From positions 1-64,000 of the forward strand of contig VZTJ01004048.1 in the NCBI GenBank assembly GCA_013397795.1: DNA of 64,000 nt. The letters run 5' to 3'. Made by a program: the position numbers and the translations under genes. The notes beneath the pieces are model-generated. The model searched no databases. It was not told the DNA's origin and saw only the letters and a list, made by a program, of their open reading frames with translations. Positions 12,981 through 26,430 of the stretch are shown piece by piece. Origin of the DNA: Orthonyx spaldingii (lineage: Eukaryota > Chordata > Aves > Passeriformes > Orthonychidae). The first letter of the stretch is position 1; each line of letters starts with the position of its first letter.

Positions 12981-13041
12981 GACATATGAACATATGACAA
13001 AATTACAATGAACATATGGACGTATAAGCATATATGTATAA
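12981..13041. repeat. Cluster of CATATG palindromes
   Basis: CATATG occurs at 12,983-12,988, 12,991-12,996 and 13,013-13,018, each time preceded or followed by GAA or AAC, and is followed by CATATATGTATAAG. It looks like a degenerate, ATATG-based tandem repeat. Confidence 0.65.
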
Positions 13042-13049
13042 GAAGCTCA

Positions 13050-16000
13050 GCTTATGAAGAAAAAAGGTGTAAGTACAAATGAAAGGCAATACCACCATGC
13101 ACCCTGGTTGATGAGAAGGTTCTGGGATGAAGAAAGCAAGAGAAACCTCTTCTGTTGGTGATAAACTTCAGACTAGGCAGCACTATTTGTAATTAGGTCT
13201 CAGAAAGAAGTTTATTACCAGAAATTAACTGTAAAGATATCCAGAACAGGCCAAACCAAAGCAAACTTTGGAAGGGGGTTATTAGTTTAAAAGGAAATAG
13301 TTATGGTGATTACCCAGTTTGACCCTTACTGGGGGGAATACAAATGACTAACTGACTTGCTTTCGGGACAGTGTCTCCTCCAGAAAGACATTAGATAACT
13401 GACTGGATCATTCGGGGTGTAGCATTGGATTCCCATTGGTTACTGTTACCCTGTTGCTGACATTCAGCTAATGAAGAGGAGCTTTTTAATACTTTTTCAT
13501 GAGCTATTTTAATTCACACTCATAATTTCCAGTGTGATTCATGTACTGGCACAGAGCAGCAAGTTTTGCCTGTCTCAAGTTGGGGGCAGAAAGGACTAGA
13601 GCTCAGACAGCAGGGAACAGCTGGCCTTTCACTTGCATAATGCCAGAGCAAGGATGAGGCAGAGGAGTGGATGGTACTGCTTGGAATGTATTTCCATTTA
13701 AAAGAATAAATCCACATAATGGAAGATAACTTTTTGAAGGGTAAGAGACATAAAGTGTCTCAGCTTTCCATGTGCTGAAGGGAAAGAACAGCAGAGAAAA
13801 GAGCAAAGCTCCCCTCCCATGCACCCACCCACAGCTGCTGGCTACAGCCCAGCAGAAGTGACCACATCCTTGGAGTGAGCACAAGGCGGCCTAAGTGGTA
13901 ACAAAGGGAAATGCTAGCCGTGAGTCCTAACGAGCTAATTCACTCTGAGACTTGATTATCCACAACTTAGAAACAAGTGCAGCTAAGAAATAGTGAAAGA
14001 GTAGTTCCCTGAGAGGAGGTTTTCCTATTTTTCTTTCAATTCTGTTTTACTGTAAGCTTCTGGATTCCAATCTTGTGATAATTGAAATGTAAATACTTGC
14101 AAAGGCTACAAGTTTCAAAGCTCCTAATTCTGCTCTCACTAGAGGCTGGTACACATGACAGGAGTTTTGCCAACTCATTAGCTCCCTCAACCAAGGGTGT
14201 TGCTCTCCCATCTCTCCTCACTATGCTGCCAAAAGCTAATGCAGACACAAGTCCTCCAGCAAAAACACTTTTGACATGTTAAGACTAAATTCTGGGAACT
14301 GATTTAAGCTCTACCTGAGAGGGACTGTTTGTACCTGAGTGTGTGGGTGCATGCAGGAGAGGGGCCTGAATTAGGTTTTCTGCTGAGTTTGTCAGTTCAT
14401 CAAGACATGCTGTTCCGTAACAGAGAGCCAGTCCAGGCCTGTGTCCAGATGCTCCTCAGCTTCACAGAGTTTAAATACAGAGCTACCTTTTGGGATTGTC
14501 TGTAATCTGTATTCACACCTGCTCTTGCTAAAGCAGAACCCAATTCTGCACACCCTCCATGGGAAGCAGAACTATATCCATGAAGGTAAGTGGAGCTAGC
14601 ATGGATATTTCATGGTAGCATGAGTAAAGGGGGGCAGAAATTGCTTGTAGTGATAGCTCAGCCACCTGCGTCCTTTACCCGAAAAATACAGCATTTAACA
14701 CTGAAATCCTAATGCTGAGTCTGGAGTGAAAATGGGGAATGAAAAGGCACACAGCTGTGAGCTGACACTTTAGACTATGAAAAATGTCTTCCACACTTTT
14801 TAAGTCTTGGTTTGTCTCTTCAGGAAACACTGAATATGGCAGTGGAGAAGTGTTATTAAAAAAGTAAAATGAGAAACATTCTTCATTGCCCTGGTAACCA
14901 TACAAGCTTTGTGAAAACCATCATGGCAATAAGTGACCTCCTGTCACTCCTTAGCCAGAAGTTAAACTTGGAAAATAACAGGGCATCCCACAAGGATGGG
15001 ATAGGAGGCAGAGAGACTTTCTGTGTTCTGCCCTGCTTTTGCCCTTTCTTCACTCTTTCTCCTTTGTGTTTACATGAAGAGGATATTGATTCCAGAAGTG
15101 ACAGAGGTAAGGTAAGTCAAAGCTCCTCTTTGTTTTTCTGTAGGGAGGAGGTCAGCCTTGTTCCAAATCTAATGCTCCTGGCGTGCTTTCCTCCTTGTAC
15201 TGCCTGCGAAGTCTCAGAGAGCTGCCGGTTGCGTTTACACTAATGACTGTTTTTCTCCTTCTGCCTCCCCCTCCAAGCTTACTAAGCTTTTTCTTTCAGC
15301 ATGACCAATAAACCATGAATGCAAATAGGCCTGAAGTTTTTTTTCCCTCCTTTCATTTTTATTTTGCCACTTTTAGAAGTAACTGAAGAAAACAGTGTCA
15401 TTCTGTTCCAGAAGAGCTTTTATACCAGGCTGACACTGTACATTTAAATATGTATTGCTTCCTCTATCATTTGCATTTTAATGTTCCAAACCAATAATCA
15501 TGAAGTCTTGTGTGAAAACGTGAAATAATAAGGATGGAGAGAAGCTTGGATCTGATTCTAAACCTTGCTAAATTACACCTAGAGGCAGCAATTCTGTGAG
15601 AGACCCCTCTAAGAAATTTATTTACATAAATGTAGATGTTCTGCGAGAGACTGAGCTGAATTGCCCTGAGTGTTTGTCTAAAGACCCTAGCCTTTAGATA
15701 CTGAGTCTGGACAGCCTGGCAGACTTTTTCTGGGGCAGCTGGTACCCTGGAAATGTGTCTTCACTCGGCTTTGGAGGAGTCAGTCACCTTCTAGGTATGC
15801 TGAAGAGTAGACTCCTTCATTATTTTGCCGACTGCTACTGATACCATTAATCTGGTGACATTTCTCAAGCACGCTGCCTACCTGAAATTGGTCTGTAAAT
15901 AGCACATGTGGTTCATGTTGCAAAAACAAGCGCCTACCAAAGGTCATAATATTTTTGTGTTCTGCTTCATTATTGTCATCATTGAACTCCACAGTATAGA

Positions 16001-19000
16001 AGAGAAGAGCAGAATATCCTATTCAGAATTTACCCTGTGGAATTAAGAATTTTGTCTTGTGTGCAAAATTGCCCATTTGCAAGAAATTGCTCTATTGTGT
16101 AATTTAAGAAATGTTTTTTTCTCTGCTTCTTTTGAATCATGTCTGTAAGTGAGGGGTTAGCTTGGAAGAAATAACTACTGGTGGCCCAGTTCTAGAAAAA
16201 CAATTTTGTCTGCAATTTATTCTGCTTTTTTTTGCTTTCAGGAGAAAAATAAATCCAGCCATAAAAGAAAATGTATTTCTTGTATCACAACTGTCATGAA
16301 TTTAAATTCCCTCTTGTATCCTTACCATACTGTGTATCTCCACTGTAACATTTTGCTCCTTTTATAAATATGAAGCACTGAAGAACAAGATATTGAATAT
16401 TTAAAGTGTAAACCTGACAGGAGACTTTTCTGCTCAGTCTTAGGATGGAACCAGAAACCACCTCTTGAGTAGCATAAGAACCAGTATGGATGTTTATTTA
16501 GAGCTGTAATGATGCTCAAGATATTTCTCTTACACCCTTAATTAAACTACTTTACTGGTTCTTTGCCCACTTTGCCTGTTTTCCTTCCAGGCTGTCCTCC
16601 AGGCAACAGATTAACACTTTCATTATGAACAACTTTAGTATGAAGCTAAACACAGGTTATGAGGAATCTGTCTCTTCCTTAACATTTTCCCCTCTCTCTC
16701 CCTTTCATCTTGGTAATAGTGCAATCAGTTTCAAGAGAAGATGAAAGCGAGAAGAGCAAATAAGGGGAAGCATGAACAGAGTTAGAATAAGAAAAGTGTG
16801 GATACCTAGAATTTCCCCTGCTTTATACCTACAGATTTACTTTTTCTATCTTTTGTATTGTATTTCATTTCCAGTAAGGTTTCCCAGACATTTTGAAAAG
16901 CAGATATATTATAATTAAATTAAGTCTTTGTATTTGCTGCTAACAAGATGTTATCTTCATCATTCTTGGAAGCTTGTCTTGGGTTGTGGGTTGATGTGGA
17001 TTTGCCATTGGCACAGAAACATTTCCTGCACAAACACAAATTGTAAAAGCTCCCCCATTTCCTGGCTGAGTGTGACACACTGCTCAACTCCTTGTGTTTA
17101 GGTAATAGGATTAAATGCAGGGATCACTCATATTGGCTGATACTGATCTCGGCAGAAAGAAGGGTTTAGTTTGAGCAGGTGGTTGAGCTCCATGCTGTAA
17201 CCTCAGGTACCCTTCTGGAATTCAATGCTAGGATGTAGAAACCTGGCGAGAGTCAGGTGCTGAGCCTCATCCACCCCTGCAGCTCTCTCTGGGGTTATCT
17301 CTCACCCTGTCTGCAGCACAGTGCTGTGGCCTGGCTCCTGCCCTGTGCCCAAGGCACAGCCTCTTGCGCTGAAAAAGAAGCTCTGTGAGAGATCTGAACT
17401 CATGGAAAGAGGTAGGTGTCTGCAAATGGGATTTGTGAATGCCAGTGCGCTGATCAGACACTACCTAAAAGAGACGGTAGGAAAAAAAATGCTAAGGAAA
17501 GGGGGTGGATTTGGCATGAAGCTTATTTGTGAACTCAGCTCTTGAGCTAGATCAGCCCTTTCTTGCAGAAAGCAGTAGCTTTTATCTCCCTGTGACTCTT
17601 TCCAGAAACAAGTATCTGCTCCCAAAGCCCCCAGCACCACGATACACTTTTCCCAAGTAATCCTTGTCTGACCCTACCACTCACAAGGGTCAGATGCTTT
17701 CAGGATCTCTCTCTCCTTTAAGTTTTACTGGTCTGCTCTGGGACCAGGTGTTGACTCTCCTGTTTCCCTGTGGATTCCCTGATCAGGTGCATGGGGGAAA
17801 GTGGCAGTGCTACCGTTGGATCTCCAGCACCATGTAACTCAGGGACCCATGCAAAGCTGTGGCCATGCACTGCTCAGAAACTGAGGATGCATTTGTCCAA
17901 AACCCTGATACCACGTGATCAAAGAAAACAACCACGTACAAGGTATTTTTCATCATTCCAGGAGAATTTTCACCTCTCAAGGGTGTGTTTGCCAGCCTTG
18001 TCTGTGCCAAAAAAATTCGGAGGGGATATTAGCTTGGAAAAACATCTAGGAGTGGGATATTGAGCAGGTTTTGAGATGCTGGCTTTGGGATGCAGATGAT
18101 GGAAACGTCAGTGTGATGCCTGAATCACATTTTGGACCCTAAGCTCAAACATTGCAGGAGCACACCTGAAAGTTGCACCATCACATAAACCTTTTGTTCG
18201 ACACAGAGTCCCCGATGTGCTTTCTGGTTGCTTTCAGGGAAAGGAAGCACATTCTCAGACTTTCCATAGTTTCTGTGAAGTGCTCTCAGATGTTTGTTAT
18301 TTATAGAGTATTTCTGCTCCACATGTTGATCTACATTTAACTCAAATCTCTCAGAAGAAAATGGAGACTACAGCATATTCCTAAGCAGAAAAGTTAAAAG
18401 TTTTCTGCTGTGGTTCTTGGGGTTTCGTTCTGGTCTTTCAAGAGAGCTGGTTGGAAATTGCACGCCCAAATTCCTGCTTGCACTAGCAAATCCAGCAGTA
18501 GACACACGTGCACACTTCCTTATCTGTCATGAGCAGGCAGTTACTCTGTGAACTCAGGAATATGAAATTTTCAATTCACATACCTGTGAATGTTTTGTCT
18601 GCCTGTTTTTGACCATAGTTAGCATAAGACTGAAGCTGTCTAATGTGCCTGGAGAATTAAGGGATCTGCTAAAAAGAAGTCCTGAGATAAACCATAAATA
18701 TCTGTGATTCAGCTGTGAACCAAGAAGAGTCTGAGCAGTCATACAGAAATAGGAAGTCTTCTCAATATAGATGGGAAGAAAGGAGGTGAACAATGAGGGT
18801 AGTGAATATGGGAGGTATGTTTAGGCTTTAAGGATGTTGCCTTATTTTTGGAGGGTTAAAGTGTGTCAGCACTGACACTGCACAGGGTGACTGTCATCTC
18901 AGCAGTTTCTGACTGCCTGAGCTGTTAGTTGCCATAAGGAAAATGAGACTTGAGCAACCCTATTCTGCATGCTTCCTATGTCTGTTGTGCTTGTTCCTGG

Positions 19001-19830
19001 TTTTCTTGTGTATGGAAGGGATAGGAAAAGATAAAAAAGGTTCTATGTGTGTGGTCCCCAGGCTACCGACTCTAAACTACTTTGTCTGTTTCCTTTCATG
19101 CCATTTTCACTGAATTTCAAGATGGTTCAAGCAGCATTACTCAGTGGCTACAACTAAGGATGACCCTTGTGGTGGTTTCTGATCCTTCAGGTCATGGTCA
19201 TCACATTGACTGTCTCGGAGAGGGAAAAAATACATGAACAAGAGTACTGCTGTTGCTGTCTGATGGATAGAGTTTCAGGGATAAAAGCTGAACAAATTGT
19301 TAAGATAGCAAGTTATAGATTTGTTTCTGACACCCTTCCCTACATAAAACAGCACAAAAATTCTCAGGGGGGATTTCTGTGGAAAAAGGTGCTTCTCAGC
19401 ATGAACCAATACTGCAGAACTTCCTATGCAAATTATATTTATCTTCTTTGAAAGTACATATATAGGATCAAAATCTGGTCCTAGGAGAAATCCATCCGGT
19501 AAAAGAACACACATCACTCTGTAGTAAAGCAATTGTAAAGTTATAATGGAGGTCTAAACAGATCCAAATAGAGTAATTTAGAAAACCTCTATTTCAATTT
19601 TAGCCATTTTATCTTCAGCTTTTCTTTAAATTCTGCTTACATTTTCCAGATAGGTCTCAGTTTGAATGGGAAAGAAAACAGAATATTTTATTCAAAAATG
19701 AAAAATCCTATACCTCATATTCCAGTATTTTGAAGTCTTCCCACCCTCAAATATTTTATCATGTGGCAATAGATAGAGCATAACAGACCCTCAGTAAGAA
19801 GCTGGAAATTCAAGGATTCAGCCTTTTAAG
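13050..19830. other. No gene recognised
   Basis: The longest frame here is the 124-codon one at 14,869-15,243 (plus), with no recognisable domain. A perfect donor-like word, AAG|GTAAGT, occurs near 14,586 but no strong acceptor pairs with it. No repeat family was recognised. Confidence 0.65.
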
Positions 19831-19837
19831 TGAGTAG

Positions 19838-19920
19838 TATTTAATTTTGAACTAAATTTATTTTAAATTTATTTAAAATATATTCTAAAATTTTAAAATT
19901 TATTTTTATTTATTAAAAAA
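19838..19920. repeat. AT-only low-complexity block
   Basis: About 80 bases contain almost only A and T, built from TTTAAATTTATT- and AAAATTTT-like steps with several small palindromes. Such sequence can act as a matrix-attachment-like or easily unwound region, but nothing here proves a role. Confidence 0.85.
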
Positions 19921-20204
19921 TGCCGTGATTAATAAGCCAGAAGACTGCAGGTACTTAAGCATGACATTGAGAACATGAGGTTTTTCATCCATTGAAATTC
20001 CTACGTCATGTGTCAAAAAAATTTATATGATACAGAATTTGGTTAGTCTTTTTCTGTGGTTAATGCATAAGTCTAGTTATTCTGTAATTATTATAATATA
20101 CAATAATGAAACAATAATTTCATTCCTTCTACATAATGTGCTCTACCAGCTTTAATTAAACCTAACAACCTCATTAGTGAATATCATTACATTGGCTTTA
20201 GGGA

Positions 20205-20340
20205 GGCAATACTATCTAGTGAAGAGAGGATTATTAAATGACTGGAGATCTGCTGTACCAGATGTGCCACCGGGCTGCTGTTTGACCTTGGGCGATTGGT
20301 TGAAAGTCTCTGGGCCTCTTTTACCCCCCATGCCAAGTGA
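20205..20340 (+). mobile_element. MIR/CORE-SINE-like element, near full length
   Basis: MIR is an ancient tRNA-derived SINE shared by amniotes. This stretch follows its order. A tRNA-like start with 'GGATTATTAAATGACTGGAG' stands where the consensus has a 'gttaagagc...ctctggag' type of text. It is followed by 'GATGTGCCACCGGGCTGCTG', the diagnostic 'TTTGACCTTGGGCGATTGG' and 'GTCTCTGGGCCTCTTTTACC'. Divergence is heavy, as expected for such an old family. This is the most complete MIR-like copy in the window. A related CORE-SINE cannot be excluded without alignment. Confidence 0.65.
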
Positions 20341-21043
20341 GAAGCATCATGTTCCATGTCCTTTGTGAAAGAAACACTCTGCGTTACATAGATTACAAAT
20401 ACCCTGTTTGAGCACTGTGTGTTTGCCAACAGAGACACAGACAAATCCTGCCCAAGACTCTTGAGATAAGATATTGTCAATTCCTGAAATGCGGACCCCC
20501 AATAACTTCAGTAAAAATTAAATTTTGGTGAATTAAAAGAACATTAATTCTGCACTAATTTCTTACTTTGTGCTAGTTTGGAGCAGGCTGCACACCCTGT
20601 GCAGACACTCAGAGCACTTCTGGTGCTCAGGTGCCCACCTGAGAGCATGGCCTAGGTTCACATGTCCACTCAGCAGCAGAAGAGCTGCCACTGCCCCACC
20701 ACTTCACACATTTGCAGAAGAGGTCGGACTGAGCTTTGTCTCCCCTTGCAACTGAATTGACTTTGTGGCCCCTTGTGGCCCAGACTGCACTAGGGGGCTT
20801 TGCCTGGATGGCTGGATGCTTGCGTTGGACAATATGAAAGCCTCCAAAAACTGGAGAGGTTTGACCTAAAGATGTTAGGACTTCAGAACTGGAATTGGAA
20901 CCACCTCCCTGATGTGAGCAGCTCCTAGGTGGTTGTTTCCCAACAGAAAAAGGTCATGTTTTTTAAGAGGAAAGGCAAACAGGGCAGGAGAAGTTCACAG
21001 CAGGCTGCTAGCAGGTGCTGAGGACTGCAGGATAAAGCATCAA

Positions 21044-21087
21044 GGCAGCAGCAGGTGAAAAGGGCTGAAGGAGGGCAGCAGCAGGTG
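21044..21087. repeat. Two-copy 30-bp minisatellite
   Basis: The 14-base word GGCAGCAGCAGGTG occurs at 21,044-21,057 and again at 21,074-21,087, exactly 30 bases apart. A weaker related copy, GGCTGCTAGCAGGTGCTGAGG, lies upstream at 21,003-21,023. This is a small degenerate tandem array rich in AGCAG. Confidence 0.8.
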
Positions 21088-23308
21088 GATACAACAGCAG
21101 GGATTGATAACACTTGAGCTACTGGAACTCACTTTTCCCTCAAAAGTTAAATATTTTGTATCATTACCAGCAGCAGGGAGCCTGGTTTAACAGAACTGAT
21201 TTTTCCAGTTGTCTTTTTATTTGACCTCCCTCCCTGCAGACGATATATCTTGCTATGCTTGGTTACTGCAGGGAGCCCCAGTTTTGCTATGCTCTCTCTG
21301 AGACAGAAGATGCTTCAAGTCTGTGTTTGTGGGGTACAAATCAGTAAGTTTCACTGAGCATGGTTCCAGGTGAAGGAGGTATAGAGACAGATGGGGCAGG
21401 GCTTCTGAAGGTCAAACTGCTGACCAGGGTGCATTATGTGCAAAGACAAACACACTGCCGTTTTTGGCAACCTTAAAGTGAGGAGAAGAACAAGCTGGGG
21501 AATAGGGAATATTGGCATCCTTGGTGCTTGCAAGGAAGACACTACCTGGCTAGAGGTTGCGGAAAACTGGCCATTCATTACTACTAACTGGCAGGAGAGG
21601 AGCACAGAAGTGTAGATTTGTCAGAAATGCGCAGCCATAAACTTCAGGTTATGAAAAAGTTCCTGTCATGTGAATTGGTTCTTGGGAAAAATAAGATACC
21701 TGTTTATACATTAGTATGCTTAAGATGATGCGTCTCTGACTTTCTCTTATTTATAATAGCTTAAATCTCAAATATACATTGAAGTTAAATTCATACCACC
21801 AGTGTGAAACTGTAGTGAATTTAAGGTCTGTGCATTCAGTCTCAGGGGGGTTAGCACTGGAAAAGTATGGATTATTGCAAGCTGCAACAAAAAGTTGCAG
21901 TGTTTTCAGATTTACCCTCGAGCATTTTGAGGTGATTCATTCGTCATGTTGAAACTTATCCCCTGGTTTCTTCTAAAGGAAGAACATACCAAAACAGAGG
22001 GTCATGTGAACACCTGTATACTTTCAAACATCAACTGCCACATTTTTCCAGTAAGTTGCAAGCTTTATCCAGTTTTACTTTGGTACCAAAGGTGACTATC
22101 TCTGCTCCCAACTGAACCTATGGAATGCAGAAAGTGACATCATTACTCTTACTATTAGAATGTTATTAATATTCGTATTTTGTATGAAGTAGCTGCAACC
22201 CTTCATGGGTGGCCAAAGATGCTGAACTGAGGCAAATTGCCACTATGCAATTCCAGTGTCCAGCCCTCCAGTTTTTGCCATTGCTGGATTTAATATAAGC
22301 AGGTGTATACCACAAAGTGTAGAACTAGCAGGCTGAATGTCAGGATACACATCTGTTGAACTATTATTTACTCTCTAAAAAAAGATAGACTTTTTTCAGC
22401 TACCTTAGATGAAACTTCAGAGATAACTTTAAGATACTAAAATGGGATAAATTCCCAACAGTTTTGTGGAAATCAGCGGGAGAATGCAAAAGCAAGATGA
22501 ATAAAGGCCCATTGGCATAACGTAGCTGTAACTGGGGCTGCCATTCCCTCCAGAGGAGCAGCCATCACCTGGCCCAGCATACACCTGCTGGCCCTGCAAC
22601 ATGGCATCAAATTGGCATCAACAGCACCATTGCTACCACTGTGTGCTGACCATCACTCAGCCAAGAGCACTAGCTGGGGGGAGGGCAACACTGGCAATAA
22701 TGGAAGAACTGGGAACTATAAAAAAGGAGGATGAGATTTAAGAAAAAGTATGACAAAAATCCCAAGGAACTAAGAGCCTTCTCTTGTTCCTCTGTGCATA
22801 AGGAAATCTGATATTTCACTTCAAAGTACTAGAATTAATTGAACGAGCCCTTTAGATAGTGAGCTGTATTTGTCTCATGGTTTCTGGAAACCAGAATGCT
22901 TTTCCTGGTAATGCTTTCATTGCCAGTACAAAGATTGTGATTGTATTTCTATGCACAAGATGCTCATATATATTAGAAATAATGAACGGTGAATTCAATT
23001 ATTTGTCTTCCTAAACTGTAAACTTTACTTATTCCTAAGATACAAGCTTGATGCACAGATGCCTCATACAGCCATACAGTTCCAGAAAATGTTCACAAAT
23101 TCACAGGCAGTCCAGATTGGGAATTGTCATGAGCAGGCCACAAGCACATTATGCAATAGGCATTTTCGTTCAAGGAATCCTGGTGCTGGAGTCAGTATGT
23201 AGGTGCTGAGAGAGCCTTCTGGTCTCCAGTTTGTCCCAAAGCACCAAAAACATTAATAAGATCATACTCACAGCACATGTGCATTATTATCTCTTTTTTT
23301 TTTTTTTT

Positions 23309-23352
23309 CAGGAGAAAACTGAGGCACAAGAAAAAGAAGACTTGAGCACGAC
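23309..23352 (-). mobile_element. MIR-like SINE fragment, reverse orientation, next to a T tract
   Basis: 'CAGGAGAAAACTGAGGCACA' and 'AGAAAAAGAAGACTTGAGC' resemble the reverse complement of the MIR 3' core (acaggtgaggaaactgaggc, then acagagaggttaagtgacttg). The match is short. A run of 15 T (23,294-23,308) abuts it and, with the CAG, makes a strong splice-acceptor-like sequence. Confidence 0.5.
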
Positions 23353-24214
23353 AGCATTTAGTAAAATTTGGTATGGACACTTACTTGTGAATATCCTGCT
23401 GTTTATCTTTGATTCTGAGATCACCCTTCCATGATGCAGGAACTGTTTCCTCACAGATATGTGGGGGATGAGAGAAACAGTGCAATGCTAAGATTTCAGC
23501 TGTGACTGCAGCCTGAATTGGCCACAGCTTCTCGTGCTAGAGGTCATTAATTTGACAGGTTGCTGCTGTACAAATCCCACAGCAGTACAGAAGCAAAAAC
23601 CAGATGATTTCCATCAACTTCTCATAATTGTAAACAAAAGACAATGAGAAACATCAGGGAGTCACATTTCACTGGAGCATAGAGACAGTGGGGGGCATAA
23701 TTAGCATTGAAATCACATCTGCATCAAATTCAAAATTAGCAAAAATAAAGAAAATTCTTCACTTCTCAGATGAAAAGCAACAATTCTTCTGTGCATTGCA
23801 TTTTTTATTAAAATTGCTTTTCTTACTACTTGCAAGATTTAAATAAAAGATCTGCAAAAATAGACAATTTATTTTTCCAGCCATCTGAGTGGATATGTTC
23901 CCCACATGTGCTATTCATGCTTTTAACAAAGAAGGATGGATAGATACCTAATTGTTTCTGGGTTATCATCTTTCAGCAGCACCCAGATCAGCTTTTTTTG
24001 CTCCTTTCTATTAGATTATGATCCCTACATGAAAGATGACGCAGACAAAAGTTACACCTTAGAGAGATATGATGGAAAGCAGGAATTTACAAATGCTCTG
24101 TTTGCTTTCTTCCCTTTGCAGCCTAGACAGAAAGAGTGAGGCTTGGCTGTCTGCACTGAATTTCTTTGGGGGTAGAATGTGCTTTCATGCACAGAACACC
24201 ACCCTGAGTTTCAG

Positions 24215-24325
24215 GAAACTGGGAACACTTCTACCTCTGCACTGGCTCATAGGTGACCTTGCAGAAAAACTCACTTCAGGCCCAAACCTTGGTTTCCTTG
24301 AACTGTAAAATTAGGTCAATGATGC
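24215..24325 (+). mobile_element. MIR-like SINE fragment, core and 3' part
   Basis: The block reads 'CTACCTCTGCACTGGCTCAT', 'AGGTGACCTTGCAG', 'AACTCACTTCAGG', then 'TTGGTTTCCTTGAACTGTAA' and 'AATTAGGTCAATGATGCC'. This is the order of the MIR core: a 'ctctgccact' box, 'gtgaccttgggcaagtcact', 'tcagtttcctcatctgtaaa' and 'atgggg...aatgatacc'. The match is spread over about 110 bases with many substitutions, so the family assignment is probable rather than certain. Confidence 0.6.
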
Positions 24326-26084
24326 CAAAATCTTATATGAGCATTATGGATGAAAAGGTATCATAAGAGCTACCTATGCATTATCATTTCCTGGGATAAT
24401 GAGCTCCAGCCTCCTTCCTCAAAGGTGTTTTGGGAGCTTGAGGCGCAGGGTGCCTGCTTAGAAACAACCATCATAGACATGGAAACACCTAATTTATTTA
24501 CTCTTATCCCTGTTGGGAGCCTCTCAAGGGTAACTGGTTGGTAGGACAACACAAAAACTCTGTGTCCTGGCATGGCCCTCACTAAAGCAACTTGGCAAGG
24601 GACATCCCTAGGCACCTCTGCCATGTCCACCCTCGATACCTGACTAGAGGCAGTGTGTTTGTTTCCTCCATACCTCCACATGGGGAGTGCAGAGCACTCC
24701 CCTATGCCCAGGGACTGAGCTGTGTGGTGTTTCAATGTGAATTGTAATTTAAAGCCTTTATCTAAATACTCTTTGCTAGCATAGATCAAACAGTGGAAGT
24801 CGAGCTGACAGGTTAATCCCATTGTCAGGAGATTTCAGTATTTCCAAAGCAGGTTTTGTCTGGACTTAGAGTGAAATGCCTGAGGCTGCTGTTCATCCTG
24901 GGAGGGAGCAGCATCCCTGTGGGCAGAGGACATGGTGGAAAATGGGGCAGGGTTCAGCCAAATCCAAACTCTGCCATAACTGTTTCTAAAACTAGCAAAT
25001 TATAGAATATTTTGACCTTGTTAGCTGGCATTTCTAACAATAAAAACACTCAGAGAACTTTTTCTCTTTCCTGAGCAACCCTTTTCTGATAATACACAAT
25101 ACACATTCATCCAAAAAGATATCAGCAAACCTCAAAGCTTGCAAGTTTACCTCCAAAACCTCAAAAGCTTCATTACCCCTTTGAATATTTGAACCCTTTT
25201 ATTAATCTGCTCTTCTGAAAATGTAGAGAAAGGATAGATGAGAACGGCTGTTCTTAAAACAGTTCTCAACACAGATGAGATGACCTTAACATTGCATCTG
25301 AGCACCCATCTTGCATACCTGCCTCTGATTCTAGGTCTGTTCTGTACCCACATAAGCATAAGGCCAGCCTCTGGCTAAGATTTGAATGCCACTGAAAACC
25401 CGCAAGAAATAATTGCTCTTCCTGAAAAGAACTTGTCCCAACAAGTGGAAATCATTTCATAATGGCTTGTAAGATTATAATTCTTCAGTCTCCAAGCCCC
25501 AGTGATACAATAAGATAATAAATCTCACTGAAGAGTGAAGTGTGCTGTAATTGATGGGAATATGTAGACAGAGAATATAAATCTCAAAGTACATCTGGAG
25601 CATCTGAACAGGTGATATGTGCACAGTGAAGATGACAGAACTGGGCGTTTTGCACTTGGCGTCATTAAAATTTGTTTGCCAAGCTTAATTATAAAAGTGA
25701 ACTCTAATCTCAGTTTTCCATACTTCATTTGAAGGCATTGCCTGATAATCCCAGTGGCGTTACTGATGATTTGTGTGATTTGTGAAAAGTAACATTAGGT
25801 CACAATCCTGCTTTTTCAATTTGGTGCAAACATGAACAGCTTCTCTAGATCACCATAGTATCTCTCCAGAAACCACAGTATATGTGACACTGCAAAAGGT
25901 CTGTTGTCTCTGTGATACATTTACAGGCATGCCCCAGCTTGGGGATCACTTCACCAGTTTCCACTTGGTCAGCTGAAAAAAGTTTGCACTCCTTCATGGA
26001 CAACAATGCAGTGAGGGATTATTTTTTTTTTTTAAAGGGTTTGAAATGGTTGAAAGTAACAAAACTCCATTTGTAATCAGTGTT

Positions 26085-26430
26085 GAATAATAGTTAATGA
26101 ATGCAGAAGAACTTGAAGAGATTAGCAAGCAAATAAATCATTACAAAAAGTAGTTAGGCTTGCCATTGTAAAAAATGTCCTAAATTTCCTGGGCATTGAA
26201 AAGTAATGTGCATTTTGACCTATTTTTTGTTTGAGAGCATATAATTAATTATTTTTTACGAAAACATTACATTAAAAAAGCCATTGTATCCATAAATGAA
26301 TGGCAAATCACCGTTTAAATGAGATGGAAAAAAATCTACTGTGTGTGAGTCTTTCTGTAAGTATTACTTTTTAATTTTATAAAAGGAAATCTTCTGCATC
26401 CAATAGAAGCATGTTTTGCAGCTAATTAGA
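26085..26430. other. Candidate conserved non-coding element, AT-rich
   Basis: This block has no microsatellite or recognisable transposon, and carries several homeodomain-type words (ATAATTAATTATT near 26,241-26,253, GCTAATTAGATT near 26,419-26,430), AATAAATCATTA and TAAATGAATGG. The texture resembles the conserved non-coding elements of gene deserts around developmental genes. This is an inference from composition only. Confidence 0.2.

Larger units (their letters stand above)
20345..26080. other. No gene recognised
   Basis: Apart from the two MIR-like pieces, the 30-bp minisatellite and the T tract at 23.3 kb, the text appears unique. GC-richer patches occur at about 20,570-20,800 and 22,530-22,700. 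The second contains a small direct repeat, GGCATCAA, near 22,603-22,620. Confidence 0.65.

Noticed and set aside
14575..14592. Perfect splice donor AAG|GTAAGT as the end of an exon
   Set aside because: No good acceptor lies at a sensible distance upstream, and the intervening frames are closed. Consensus donors occur by chance at this frequency.
24370..24822. 150-codon minus-strand frame
   Set aside because: No recognisable content, no splice signals of note at its edges, and it overlaps plus-strand frames in the same patch.
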